Of a DNA stretch of 64,000 bases, positions 10,570-21,300 are shown piece after piece. A program made the translations under genes and the position numbers. Numbering within the stretch: the first letter of the stretch is position 1; the number at the start of each line of letters is the position of its first letter. Origin of the DNA: Daphnia pulex (taxonomy: Eukaryota; Arthropoda; Branchiopoda; Diplostraca; Daphniidae); NCBI RefSeq assembly GCF_021134715.1, contig NC_060026.1, positions 2,976,001 to 3,040,000 on the forward strand. Reading direction: 5' to 3'. The notes beneath the pieces were generated by a model. It was not told where the DNA came from, did not search any database, and worked only from the letters and a program-made list of their open reading frames with translations.

Positions 10570-12156
10570 ATAGATACATTTCCTGATGCTAAAGAAAGTG
10601 TCATAATGTGTTACAGTAGCATGGTGATAGGTGGTTCACTTCACACTCTTCATGTCACTGAAACTCTAAGTGGAAATTGGACAAGGAAATTCTCTACGTT
10701 ATTTACAAATTTACACAAATTTACCTGTGAGAAATAAAACTTTACCTATCTCTTAGCTGGGTTGCCTTCTAAACAGAAATAAATACAGCCATAACAACAA
10801 ACATGCTATTGCAGGGCAAGCCATAAAAATTCCGAGTTTCAGAAAAGATCCTATGGTTCAAGAATACCTATGTTACATGACGATCTGAATTGTAATGGAC
10901 TGTTAGTAGTAATGGGAAAATACCTTAACTCGGCAGATTTGTATTTCACTATATGTGAGCTTCAAACATGAGTTTTAGGTTTTGACAGCATTATGGGTCT
11001 ATTGGATGGAAATTGACTGAGCGCTAAGTCAACTTGTTGGAATGAATGACAGTATGATGCATCTAATATTTGAAGAAATAAAATTATACAGTATAAAAAT
11101 AAGGAAACTAGGTAAAGATAAACCTACATATGATACGAAGTTCAATTTGGTAATTGAAAACACAGGAATATAAGTATAAATTAGCAACAATTTGTTTTGC
11201 TCATTTCGCCTCGTTTCACCATTAAAGAACAAAAACATGGGAGACACTAGCGACATCTGGTAATCAGTTTTGAATCTTAAGTTGTCGCTTTAGGATTCAA
11301 AACTTATTACCAGATGTCGCTAGTGTCGCCCTTGTTGTTGTTACATCGTGAAACGAGGTTGGGCGAAATAGTTGGTTGCTAAATTATATTATATTCCTGT
11401 GATTTTGTTGTTACATCGTGAAACGAGGTTGGGCGAAATAGTTGGTTGCTAATTTATACTTATATTCCTGTGATTTCAAGTACCGAATTTCACTTCATAT
11501 CTTTGATTGAACTTCGTAACATACGTAGGTTTATCTTACCTAGTTTCCTTATTTTTATACTGTATCATTTTATTTCTTCAAATATTAGATGCATACTGTC
11601 ATTCATTCAAAGTTGACTTAGCGCTCAGTCAATTTCCATCCAATAGACCCATAATGCTGTCAAAACCTAAAACTTATGTTTGAAGCTCACATATAGTGGA
11701 ATACAAATCTGCCGAGTTAAGGTATTTTCCCATTACTACTAACAGTCCATTACAATTCAGATTGTCATGTAACATAGGTATTCTTGTTCACGAACCATAG
11801 GACTTTTCTGAATCTCGCAATTTTGGTGGTGTAACCTGCAACATCATGTTTGCTGTGATGGCTGTTTCTACTTCTGTTTAGAAGGCATCCCAGCTGAGAG
11901 ATAGGTAGAGATTTATTTTTCACTGGTAAATTTGTAAATAAAGTAGAGAATATCCTTGTCCCATTGCTACTTAGAGTTTCAGTGACATGAAGAGTGTGAT
12001 GTGAATAATGCTGTGTGTATGCATACATGTTCCAGTTCTGCTTGACACCTTACTAAATTCATCACCCAAATGATAAAGGTGAGCATCAATACCACCTATC
12101 ACCATGCTACTATAACACTTCATGACACTTTATTTAGCATCAGGAAATGTATTTCA
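10570..12156. repeat. Diverged core of the palindrome (older inverted repeat)
   Basis: Inside the match edge at 10569/12157 the two sides still pair but differ by roughly 9-10 percent, with several indels; just outside they match almost perfectly. The right half carries an extra stretch of about 80-100 bp (roughly 12005-12090) and a 70 bp tandem duplication (11335-11475) that the left lacks. At the very centre, GACACTAGCGACATCTGG at 11243 pairs with its complement ending at 11327, leaving a 17 nt loop (11277-11293). No coding sequence seen. Confidence 0.85.
11335..11475 (+). repeat. 70 bp direct tandem duplication in the palindrome core
   Basis: Two copies of a unit starting TTGTTGTTACATCGTGAAAC and ending in CCTGTGATT, at 11335-11404 and 11405-11475. 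The second copy differs slightly (AATTTATACTTATATT against AAATTATATTATATT). The left side has one counterpart. Confidence 0.85.
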
Positions 12157-12321
12157 ACATGAGGAGTAAGACTGTTTGTTCCTGTGATTTCCATTTTTAC
12201 GGTTTTTTCATCATAAAATTGAAGTGTGCTTCTTAGAAAAGGTAAAGATTGATATGCTTTATTCTTTGTTGTATTTTTATTAATGTAAAACATTTTATTT
12301 TACAGAGCACACAGTTTCTTT

Positions 12322-12588
12322 ATGGAATCGTGTGGTCCTGGCACGGAGATTCTTGTGCCAATGCTGACCTTTGTCCATGACGGAAGAGGGACTTCCATCA
12401 ACGTTCTTCTCCATCCTTATCTTCCGACGCACGCTCATCTAGCTTCCCTGCTTCTTAACACAATTTGTTTTACTTCACTGGCGAGTTTCTGGACCACTTC
12501 AGTGATCGCTTCCGTCCGCTGTTACGCACCTGCAGTCACTCACCACGGGATTATGCCCAGGTACCCAACAATTGACTTATTTTCGTAG
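12322..12588 (+). other. Mirror of the 88-codon open frame (right arm)
   Basis: Same 88 codons as the frame at 10138-10404, on the opposite strand. Same reservations. Confidence 0.2.
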
Positions 12589-12831
12589 GTTATCTACTAA
12601 TAGTCTAGTTGCGTTAGACTCTGTCTGTGTAATAGTTTTCAAAATCAGGCCCTTCTTACGCGCCAACGAAGTTTTACTTGGACGTTTCTTTTTTCTAACG
12701 CTAGATGGCTTTTTGATAATTTGCAGCTGTCATAACAGTCAGTTTCTGTTACTTTGCACGTCTATTTAAACATTTATTGGCAGTTATTTTGTTGAAATAT
12801 TTAGAAATAACTGACGATTACTATTCCTGCA

Positions 12832-13218
12832 ACAAAGCTCACTTGTAAAATTTTCGATAATTTGCTCTTTTTTTCTACTTCCGGTTTGCTCATTTTAGTC
12901 AGTAGTTCAGAAACTATTCATTCGAGGAGCAAAAAAACCACATATTCGTGATCCTCGTCAAATTTGTGGTAAAGTTCATGTTATGTTTTTTACGTACGCG
13001 TACTTCCGGTTTCGAAAATTTTCCTGAACTATAGTTCAGGAAAATTCTCGATTTTGGCCAAATTTTGGATTTCGTTTAAATCACATCTAATCGACCCCAA
13101 ATTTCATGGAGATCACGAATATGTGGTTTAATTTCACGACAGCTCAATGGTTGAGGCGCTGTGGTTACTTCCGGTCTACTTCCGGAATTTTTTTTGAAGA
13201 CTAGCATGTGAGCTTTGT
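12832..13218. mobile_element. Fold-back MITE-like element, right arm
   Basis: Mirrored copy of the element at 9473-9853, with the same inverted ends (ACAAAGCTCACTTG and ACAAAGCTCACATG) and four CCGGAAGT sites (ACTTCCGG on this strand). It has 6 bp more at CCTGAACTATAGTTCAGG. Confidence 0.6.
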
Positions 13219-13497
13219 TCTGTGAACAGTTCTCAATATTATTAGGTAGATTTTAAGCAATTTAAAGCGCGCCTTTAAAGTTTTGAGCAAAAAAACCAGA
13301 ACAATGAACCTATATGTATTATGTGACTATTACGTTACTTTAATTGGCATGTCACTTAATAAGAATTGTTTTCTCTTTATTCAGGTAATGAGAGGAAACG
13401 TCGAGAAGATGGACACTCAAACGTCGCCGGTACCTCCAAAATGTCAGCGTGGATCATCATTTGTTGTTGGTAATATGTTTGTTTTAGTGTTAGTTAA

Positions 13498-13765
13498 CCC
13501 GTTGTCTGCCACGCCTTTGTTTTCCCCTAGCTCCTTAGCACGGGCCGCGCTGTTCGGTCTCGTGGTTTACAAGCCGCGGGGTCGGAGAGTCGCCAAGCCC
13601 AAAATTTGCCGCAAGGCGCCTGTTTCAGGCAATGCACCATAGTTCCCCCTTTTCAGCACGGACTTGTCAGCAATGGCAAGTCCCACTTGGTCATGGATCC
13701 TTCAGACGTGGCGCGTAGATTAGTAGAGAGCAACCTACAGGTTGTATGGCGTGGCAGCCAATGGG
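13498..13765. mobile_element. piggyBac-type MITE, right arm
   Basis: Mirrored copy of the 268 bp element, flanked by TTAA at 13494-13497 and 13766-13769. Its presence at the same place in both arms means it inserted before the inverted duplication. Confidence 0.85.
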
Positions 13766-14184
13766 TTAACTTAAGTGTATGTATATGTGTATGTTTGTAT
13801 GTGACTGTAAAATGTGGAGGAATTGTGGGAGGAGGTGGGACAATATAACACAATTCTGTTAATAAGTTTTATGTTCATTGTTTCTAATTTATACCAAGTT
13901 TTGTTTATGAATTGTATCAATATATTTTTCACAACTTCAAAGTCTTTCATTTTTACAAAGGTCAGCCACTTCCCCATTACTTATAAGATTTGATAAAATC
14001 TACAGTTACAAGTGTCTTTCGTAACTAACCCTTGAAATATCATATTCGAACCACAAGAACATGTCCGTATGAATAAGGCAGTAGTCACCTCTAAAATATA
14101 AAACAGACAATTCACAATTCAGCATACCGGTCTTGAAGAAATCCAACACCAATAGACAACTGACGCAAAGTTGACAAAATACTA

Positions 14185-14939
14185 GTACTTGGGCGTTTCT
14201 GTGTAATATTTAACCGATTTGGTGGTGTAATAAGCTGGAGCCTCGGTATTGTAGCTGGGAACGGAGTAGTACTTGGGAGCCTCGGTCTAAAAAAAGGGCA
14301 GCATACATGGTGGTGTAGTACTCCGCTGCCTTGGTGGTGTAGTACTCCGCTGCCTTGGTGGTGTAGTACTCCGCTGCCTTGGTGGTGTAGTACTCCGCTA
14401 CCTTGGTGTAACTCGAGGCAGAATTATACTTTAAGGCTTCGGTGTAGTAGTTCGGGACATCATAAGCTGTGGTGTAATACTCAGCGGCCTTGGTAGTGTA
14501 GTATCCGGTTGTTGCGCACGTTGTTGTTGTGTAGTAAGACGGCGGCGTTGCGGTTTGGTATACCATACCCACGAAACATCGGTACACCAGTGGTCGACCC
14601 AACCATCAAGGATACAACAACCAACGATACAACAACCAACAGCAGCACGACGCCATAGTTAACTAGACGGTACATAATTTGAACATTAATTTTCAATAAT
14701 AACCGACATATTAACAAACAAAAAAAAAAATAAAGTGAAAACTGATACAAAAATCTATGTAAAAATTAAATAAAATTTACCAGTTGGTTGCGAACTGGTA
14801 TTACGTTGGAGAATGCAGTTGGTGACAAATAGTGTACAGCAGTTGTTGCCGTGTCAGAGAGGCTCACTCAATTGATTTTTTTGGCCTTTTCTCTCTCGTT
14901 TTATACTACTTTTTCTCACCCTGACCCCTCTTTTAAGCC
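14185..14939 (-). pseudogene. Tyrosine/threonine-repeat gene, right arm copy (four repeat units)
   Basis: Mirror of 7735-8508, with the same two frame changes but four YYTTKAAE-type units (about 14309-14410), one of them KVAE. Its first exon, intron and TATA region are present down to 14939, where the sequence passes into the BEL/Pao block. A second copy of its 5' 375 bp (14565-14939) appears at 24747-25121 on the far side of the block. Confidence 0.6.
14565..14939. repeat. 375 bp arm segment repeated on both sides of the BEL/Pao block
   Basis: Positions 14565-14939 and 24747-25121 match throughout, offset by 10182. Only the right-hand copy continues into the rest of the arm (TTGCGGCTATTTT). 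A normal LTR-element target duplication is 4-6 bp, so this flank duplication has another cause: tandem duplication, recombination or assembly. Confidence 0.9.
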
Positions 14940-17900
14940 GAGATGACCTTCAATGATTTCGCGATAACGAATAGCGTTTACTTTGTTTTCTTGGGACAAT
15001 AAGCGACGTTCGACAGCGTAAAAACGCGACACTGCATGTGCGCGGTTGTTTGGCATGTTCGGGTTTGGTGATTTGAACAAGAGATCGACTTGCCATCCGC
15101 AACGAATATTTACGATTGACGATTTTAGGATGCTGATTGCTAAAGCGTCTTCGGGGGAGCTGGGTTTTGTCGCCTGAATGTCTACTCCGAACGTTTCTGT
15201 GCTGTAGAATTTTTGTACGAGGTCGATTAGCTGCAAAGTGGGGGATATTCCATTGACGTTTACACTTCGCTTTGCGCTCGGTCCGCGGATCAGAGAGGGT
15301 GGAATTTTTCCTACTACCGCCCAACCAAATACTGTTAAATTAGCGCGTGGTTCGTTGTGGCTGGATGTTCGAAAGTCTAAAATTTCGTGCGCGTCTACTA
15401 TATCCATTCCGATAAGCAATTCTACTTTAGATGAGTCGATAGGAGGCAAATTTAAGTCGGATAGGTGGGGCCATTCAAATTTTTCTGTATGCCAGTTGAT
15501 ATTACGTGGTGACAGCTGGATATCTGGGACGGTGAAGGCATCGGTTACTTGAAATGTCCTGGCTTTATCGGCAGATTCAATGACGAAGTTGACAACGCTA
15601 GAGTCGAGTAGAACGGCGTTATGGAATGACCCAAATCGTATTTTCTGATTAGCTCCTTTGAGGCGAAGCCTTTGTGCGAGACTTGATTTTATAAGAGTGG
15701 CTTCACTACCAGGATCAAGAACGCCGAATGTAAGGATGGTTTCTTTGTCACTATGAACGACTATTGGGGTTATGGCGAGTAGGACGGGTTTCGGCGACGT
15801 TTTTGGTGCGTGAACTAATAAAATCTGGAGAGTTGCTTTACCTTTTGGCTGAAGTTTTCCAGGAAAAACGCGTTCGGCTCCATGAATGAGAGAGTGGTGC
15901 TTGCCGGGGCAGGCATTACACGCCACGTCGGTGTTCCTGCAGGATCGCCCATAGTGTCCGGGAAGCAAGCACTTGAAACAGTGGTTATTTTCTCCGCAAA
16001 GAGCTGCTCGCTGAGATGGCAACATTTTTCGGAATATGCCGCATGCTTCGAGACGATGGCCAGGGTTATCGCTGCAAGCTGGACATGCAGGCCATTGGTT
16101 GTCTGCTCGATTGGGTCTCTCGGACGGGCTTTCGACGGATTTTGGAATCTTGAACGCGACGGAATTTTTTAGAATTGTTGGCGGGAAAGGTAGTGCAGGG
16201 CGCGGTGGCGGGTTTTGCTTCGGTGCTACGTAATTGTTGAGTTTAGCGCCGCGCAACTCTTCCGCTCCTACAATGGCGTCAATCCAACGGTCAAAGTCGG
16301 CTAAGGAAGAGACCTTTGGACGTAGATTGTAAGCATAACGTCCCCAGTCCTGTTGCAAATTGAAAGGCAACTTAGTGGCGAGCTGGTTGACGACCGTTGA
16401 GTGCGTGAATTCGTTCATGCTTGGGTCTCCGGCTACGCTAGATACTGCATCCCGGACGAGAGAGGCTAGGTCGGCGAGGGACTTGAAATCGCCGTTACGG
16501 AATGATTGGACCATCTGCAAGTGCTGGATGTGGGCTTGAATAATCAATGCGGGCACACCATATTTGTCCTTTAGCTCGCTCCAGGCTTGAGCATAAGTGT
16601 AAGAGCCGTTGAAAAGATTCGCCATTCTCTTCTGGATGTCTTCAGTAAGGTTCTCACGCAAAGCTAGCACTTTGTAAAGGTCTGGCAGTGCAGTTTCCTC
16701 TATAGTTGCTCTCATCACCTGGGCGAAAGCCGGCCAGCGGCGGCAATCGCCATTAAATCTTGAAATCGCTATTTTTGGCCAATGAGCTGGTGGCGGATAG
16801 TTGGATGGCCCTGAAGATGGATGCGTGTACTGGGCTGATGGCGACTGTTGCTCTCTGTGAGACGCGGTTGTATCGAACTGTAGGAACCTTCTTGGCTGCT
16901 GGTTGACTTGCGTTGTAACCGCTGATGTTATAGGCGTAGAGGCGAATGGATGGGGTGGTTGTAGAAGATTTTCTGGACAGACGCCATCCCGTTGATTGAT
17001 TGCCGCTTGAATTTTGCTTAAGTTTTCTTCTCCTCTTTTTTTAATCTCGGCGAGTGTGCGCTCGTGATCTTGCTTTGCTTGTTGCAATTGAGCTTCTAGA
17101 TTGAGATTTGCATCGAGCGGTGGCTGATGTGAGCGTATGCTTAGGTCCGGTGTTGTGCCTTCATCTGCGCGGCTTCTATGCTGGCTTACACTCCATTGAC
17201 CGGATGTATTCTTTCCCTTCCGGGCTGAATTTTGGTCCAGGGAGGAGAGGTACGACCTCATTCGGTTTAGACAGCTCCCGTTGGAATCTTGAACGTTGTC
17301 GAGCCATGTGATTGCAGCTGCCTTTTCCTCCTCTGATAAAGTTGGCCGGCTGGCGTAGCGCGTATGGAGCGCTACTACTCTTCTCAGGGCAGCTTCGAGT
17401 TCGGATATATTACTCCTTACATCGTCGGCCTTCGGCTTCTCGTTCAGAAAGTTGCCAATACGGGTGATGAGTTTCGTGTGAAATCTCTTGGCTACTGTGC
17501 GTTGAGCAAATAGCACATGCTTGTCGTTCGCCAAGTCATTTTCGTCTTCCTCCATTGCTTCGATAGCTTGATTGGTCGGATGATGTGAAGAGGCAAGGCA
17601 ATGTGCTCCTATAAGAGCCGGATTAGTTTGTGAACGAGAGAGACATGATAGAAATTAAATACCCTTTTTGATGTTATTTGTCGGGGGTTCGTAGGTCGAT
17701 GTTCGGTTCTAGGGTGTTCGATGTTCGATGTTCGGTGTTCGATGTTCGGTATTCGATGTTCGGTGTTCGATGTGCGGTGTTCGATGTTCGATGTTCGAGG
17801 TGCGATACAGTTGGATACGGCTAGAATCGCTCTATCAGATGAGAGGGACATACAAAAAAAACAATTGATTTTCGAGTGCTTTTGGTAATAAAGACTTAAT

Positions 17901-18065
17901 CGGGCAACAATATTCACTCGGGCAGACGTGTTGGGGATATTTGTCAGAAATTCGGATACGTAAATGAAGTGCTTGCCGAACGAGAGACTTACCGAAAGAA
18001 GCACGTGCTGCTGAGTCGTTGTCGGCTTCCTTCACTAGCGTTTATCCCGGGTTTCGGCACCAAAA
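14940..18065 (-). mobile_element. Partial BEL/Pao internal region (gag side), sharing the LTR at 18066
   Basis: Matches 21397-24522 of the whole-looking element at an offset of 6457, with no difference noticed by eye. It contains the leader and its short-period repeat, the primer-binding-site region and the gag/protease part of the coding sequence. Fossil partial copy of an LTR element; its outer end joins arm sequence at 14939/14940. Confidence 0.9.
17690..17810. repeat. Short-period repeat in the BEL/Pao leader (partial copy)
   Basis: Runs of GTTCGATGTTCGG-like 6-11 bp units between the primer-binding site and gag. The same tract occurs at 24147-24267 in the whole-looking element. Confidence 0.8.
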
Positions 18066-18289
18066 TGTGAACTACTCGCGTCACAGCGAACGAAATAGAC
18101 GGTAGAACGAGAAGCAAGTTTTGTATTTCACGGAACTTGAACACGACAGGGAGAAATTATATTAATCAGAACGAGAGAAACGTGATTCTTCTTGAGGTTT
18201 TTACTCTCGACTGCCCGTCGTCTGCTGCTCTGCTTTCTCATCCTCTTCTCTTTCGATGTTGCCAGGTATCATTGTGCCGGTGCACAACA
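18066..18289 (-). repeat. BEL/Pao LTR (3' LTR; also abuts the partial copy)
   Basis: 224 bp, no difference seen from 24523-24746. Begins TGTTGTGCACCGG and ends GTAGTTCACA on the minus strand. On its left the element's leader starts again (TTTTGGTGCCGAAACC), so it serves as the shared LTR of two head-to-tail units. Confidence 0.92.
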
Positions 18290-18312
18290 CTCCGGCCGCC
18301 ACGATGGATCGA

Positions 18313-21300
18313 TTATTCCGGTTGCGGATTACTTTCTGAAATGACACAAAGTTTAATTACAGGGCGTAGGTATTCACCGGTTTTGGTTTTAACGACGGCC
18401 TTTCGGACGACGCCTTGATTGTCGGGGAGGGTTTTTATCACTACACCAACTGGCCATTCTCCGCGGCGATTGTTTTCATCGATTATGATGACTTCGTCTC
18501 CGACTTCGAGACGCTTTGTCGGACGGAACCATTTTTGGCGCTCGATTAAATTTGGAACGTACTCGCGCATCCATCTGGCCCAATACTGGTCTACGATGAA
18601 TTGCGTTTGCATCCAGCGGCGGCGAGTAAGTTTGTGCGAGTCGTCAGTGATGGTTGGTGGAATGTGGGGCTCGTGACGACCGAGAATAAAGTGGTTGGGC
18701 GTGAGAGCTTCTGGTTCGCGGGGGTCCATATGGACGTTGGTGAGTGGACGGCCGTTCAACAAGGACATGACTTCGCTGAACACAGTTTGAAGTACTTCAT
18801 CGGTGACTGACTGATCTTGGAGGACTGCGCGGAGTGCTCGCTTACTGGATTGCACCATCCTCTCCCAAACTCCACCAAAATGCGGTCCTGACGGTGGCGA
18901 AAAATTCCATTTGATGTTTAGCTCGGCCGCGTGCGTAGTGACCCTTTCTGAATTGAGTTTGTCGATTCCTTCTCTTAATTCCTTTTCTCCTGCTACTAAG
19001 TTGGTTCCGTTGTCGCTGAATATGGAGGCGGGTTTTCCACGGACGCTTATGAAACGGCGAAGGGCGTTGATGAAAGCGTCGCTTGTTAGTGACCAGACTA
19101 CCTCTAGATGAACAGCTCGTGTTGCGAGACAAGTGATTATTAGACCATATCTTTTGTCCGTTTTTCTCCCGATGACAACATAAAGTGGGCCGAAGAAATC
19201 TAGTCCTACATTTGTAAATGCTGGTAAGAATGCTTGAAGACGTTCTTTTGGCAGGCTTGCCATAATGGGCGGTTTTGGACGGGAGCGAGACAGGCGACAT
19301 TCGCGGCATTTGTACAGCATTTTTCGGATTTGGCGTCGACCACGGGGCACCCAGTATTTCCATCGTAGCTCACTTAAAGTCCATTCTACACCTGAATGGT
19401 GTACCTTCTGATGGGCGTCGGCTATAATGAGGGTGGTTAGGTGGTGATTAAGTCCTAGAATTACGGGATTGCGAGCCTCGGGGGAGATTTCAGCGTGTTT
19501 GAGGCGGCCTTCGGCTCGGAGAAGCCCATTCTTGTCGATAAACGGATTCAATTTTCGTAAAGGAGAGGTATTTTTTACGTACTTTCCGGCGGATATGGCG
19601 GCATATTCTTGAGGGTATGCTTCGCGACATGCTGCTGACAGACATAAAGTAAGCGCTTGGTCTAACTCATCGGCACGGAGTGGCGTTTTGTCTTCGGCGG
19701 GGCGATGTAGCTGGGCTACGCTGCGTTTCAAGTCGTTGAGAGTTTCGTGATGGCGAATTATTTCGTTAATAGGCGCTGATTGCTGGGACGGGATTGGTTC
19801 TACATTTACGTGGCCGACTGTTCTTTTTGGGCACCACTCGGTGTCGTTAGTTCCGAGTGGTAGTAGCTCGGCCTGTCCTGATTCGAGAGACAAAGGTTCC
19901 GTCAGAAATGCTGGTCCACTTAACCATTGAGAAAAAGATTCTAGCTTGGAGGGGGACATTCCTCTCGTGCAGTCGTCGGCGGGATTTTTTGATCCGGATA
20001 TGAATCTCCATTGTTCTGGTTCTGAATGCCGGAGAATTTCGCCGACGCGATGTGAAACAAAGCTGGAATAGTTGCAGTGGGAAGAATGGATCCAGCGAAG
20101 GACTATTTCTGAGTCCGTCCAGAAATAGTATTCTGCAATGGGCAATCTTAATTCGCCCTTTATCGTTTTTGCTAGTCGAACAGCGGTGACTGCGCCTTGG
20201 AGCTCGAGGCGGGGGATAGAGAGTAACTTTAAAGGAGCCAATCGGCCTTTAGCAAGAACAAAGCTCAGATGAATCTTTCCTTTGGCGATGGTTCGAAGGT
20301 ACGCTACTGCGCCAAATGCGTCGGACGACGCGTCTGAGAATAGGTGCAATTCGAACTGGCTATCTTTAAGGGGGAGATCAGCCGTTCTAAAACATCGTGG
20401 GATGGAAATTTTTTCTAACGATGGTAGCTCTTTGGACCAAGAGTTCCATTTCAGCAGGATTCCATCTGGCAACGTTTCGTCCCAACCTATTGCTTCTAAA
20501 CGAGAGCCTGATTTTCGGGCCGGTACGCGTTCTTGGGTTGTTCGCCATGTCGCTTGAAACAGAATTTTTGCTTGAGTGATAACGGGTAGAAGGATGCCTA
20601 ATGGGTCGAAAGTACGGGACATTGCGGACAGCATTTGACGCTTCGATGTGACCATTTCCATTGGCCGGATTCGGATACGGTAGCAATCGACGTCGCAAAC
20701 CCATACGAGGCCGAGCAAGTATTCGATCGGCAATTTGTCGAAATCTAAATTGAGTGACTTGTTCGATCGTTCTGAAGCTGGAATGGAGGCTAAAAGGCGT
20801 CGGGATGAGGAAGCAAACGCCGTTAGACGGAAGCCTCCGGACGCGAGAGACTTGACGGCCTGTTTTGAGAAGAGGATGGCTTCCTCTTCGGTTTCGAACG
20901 AGTCGCTTAAGTTGTCTGCGTAGAAATTGTCGACGAGTTTTTTAGCTACGGCTGGGAATTGCGAATTGCTGTTTACTGCGTGCTGCAGGACCCAAAATGA
21001 TGAAGTGGACGAGGAGATGGCTCCAAAAACTTGCGTCGTCATCTGTAGTGTTCGGAGCGGTTCGTCACTGCCTGGAGTGCGCCATACGAAGCGTAATGCG
21101 GATTGGTCTTTGGGGGTGACTCCGACTCGGTGATACATGCTTTCTATATCTGCAGATACAGCGACTAAATACTGCCGCGATCGGAGCAGCACGCCGGTTA
21201 AGTTGGAGAGTAAGACAGGGCCACGTAGGAGAAAGTCGTTAAGGCAGACGTTGTTGAATTTAGCTGAACAGTCAAAAACCACACGGATTTTGTTTGGTTT

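Noticed and set aside
17609-18004. 131-codon frame with HRTSNIEH repeats, also at 24066-24461
   Set aside because: It is the BEL/Pao leader repeat read as protein; no coding evidence.
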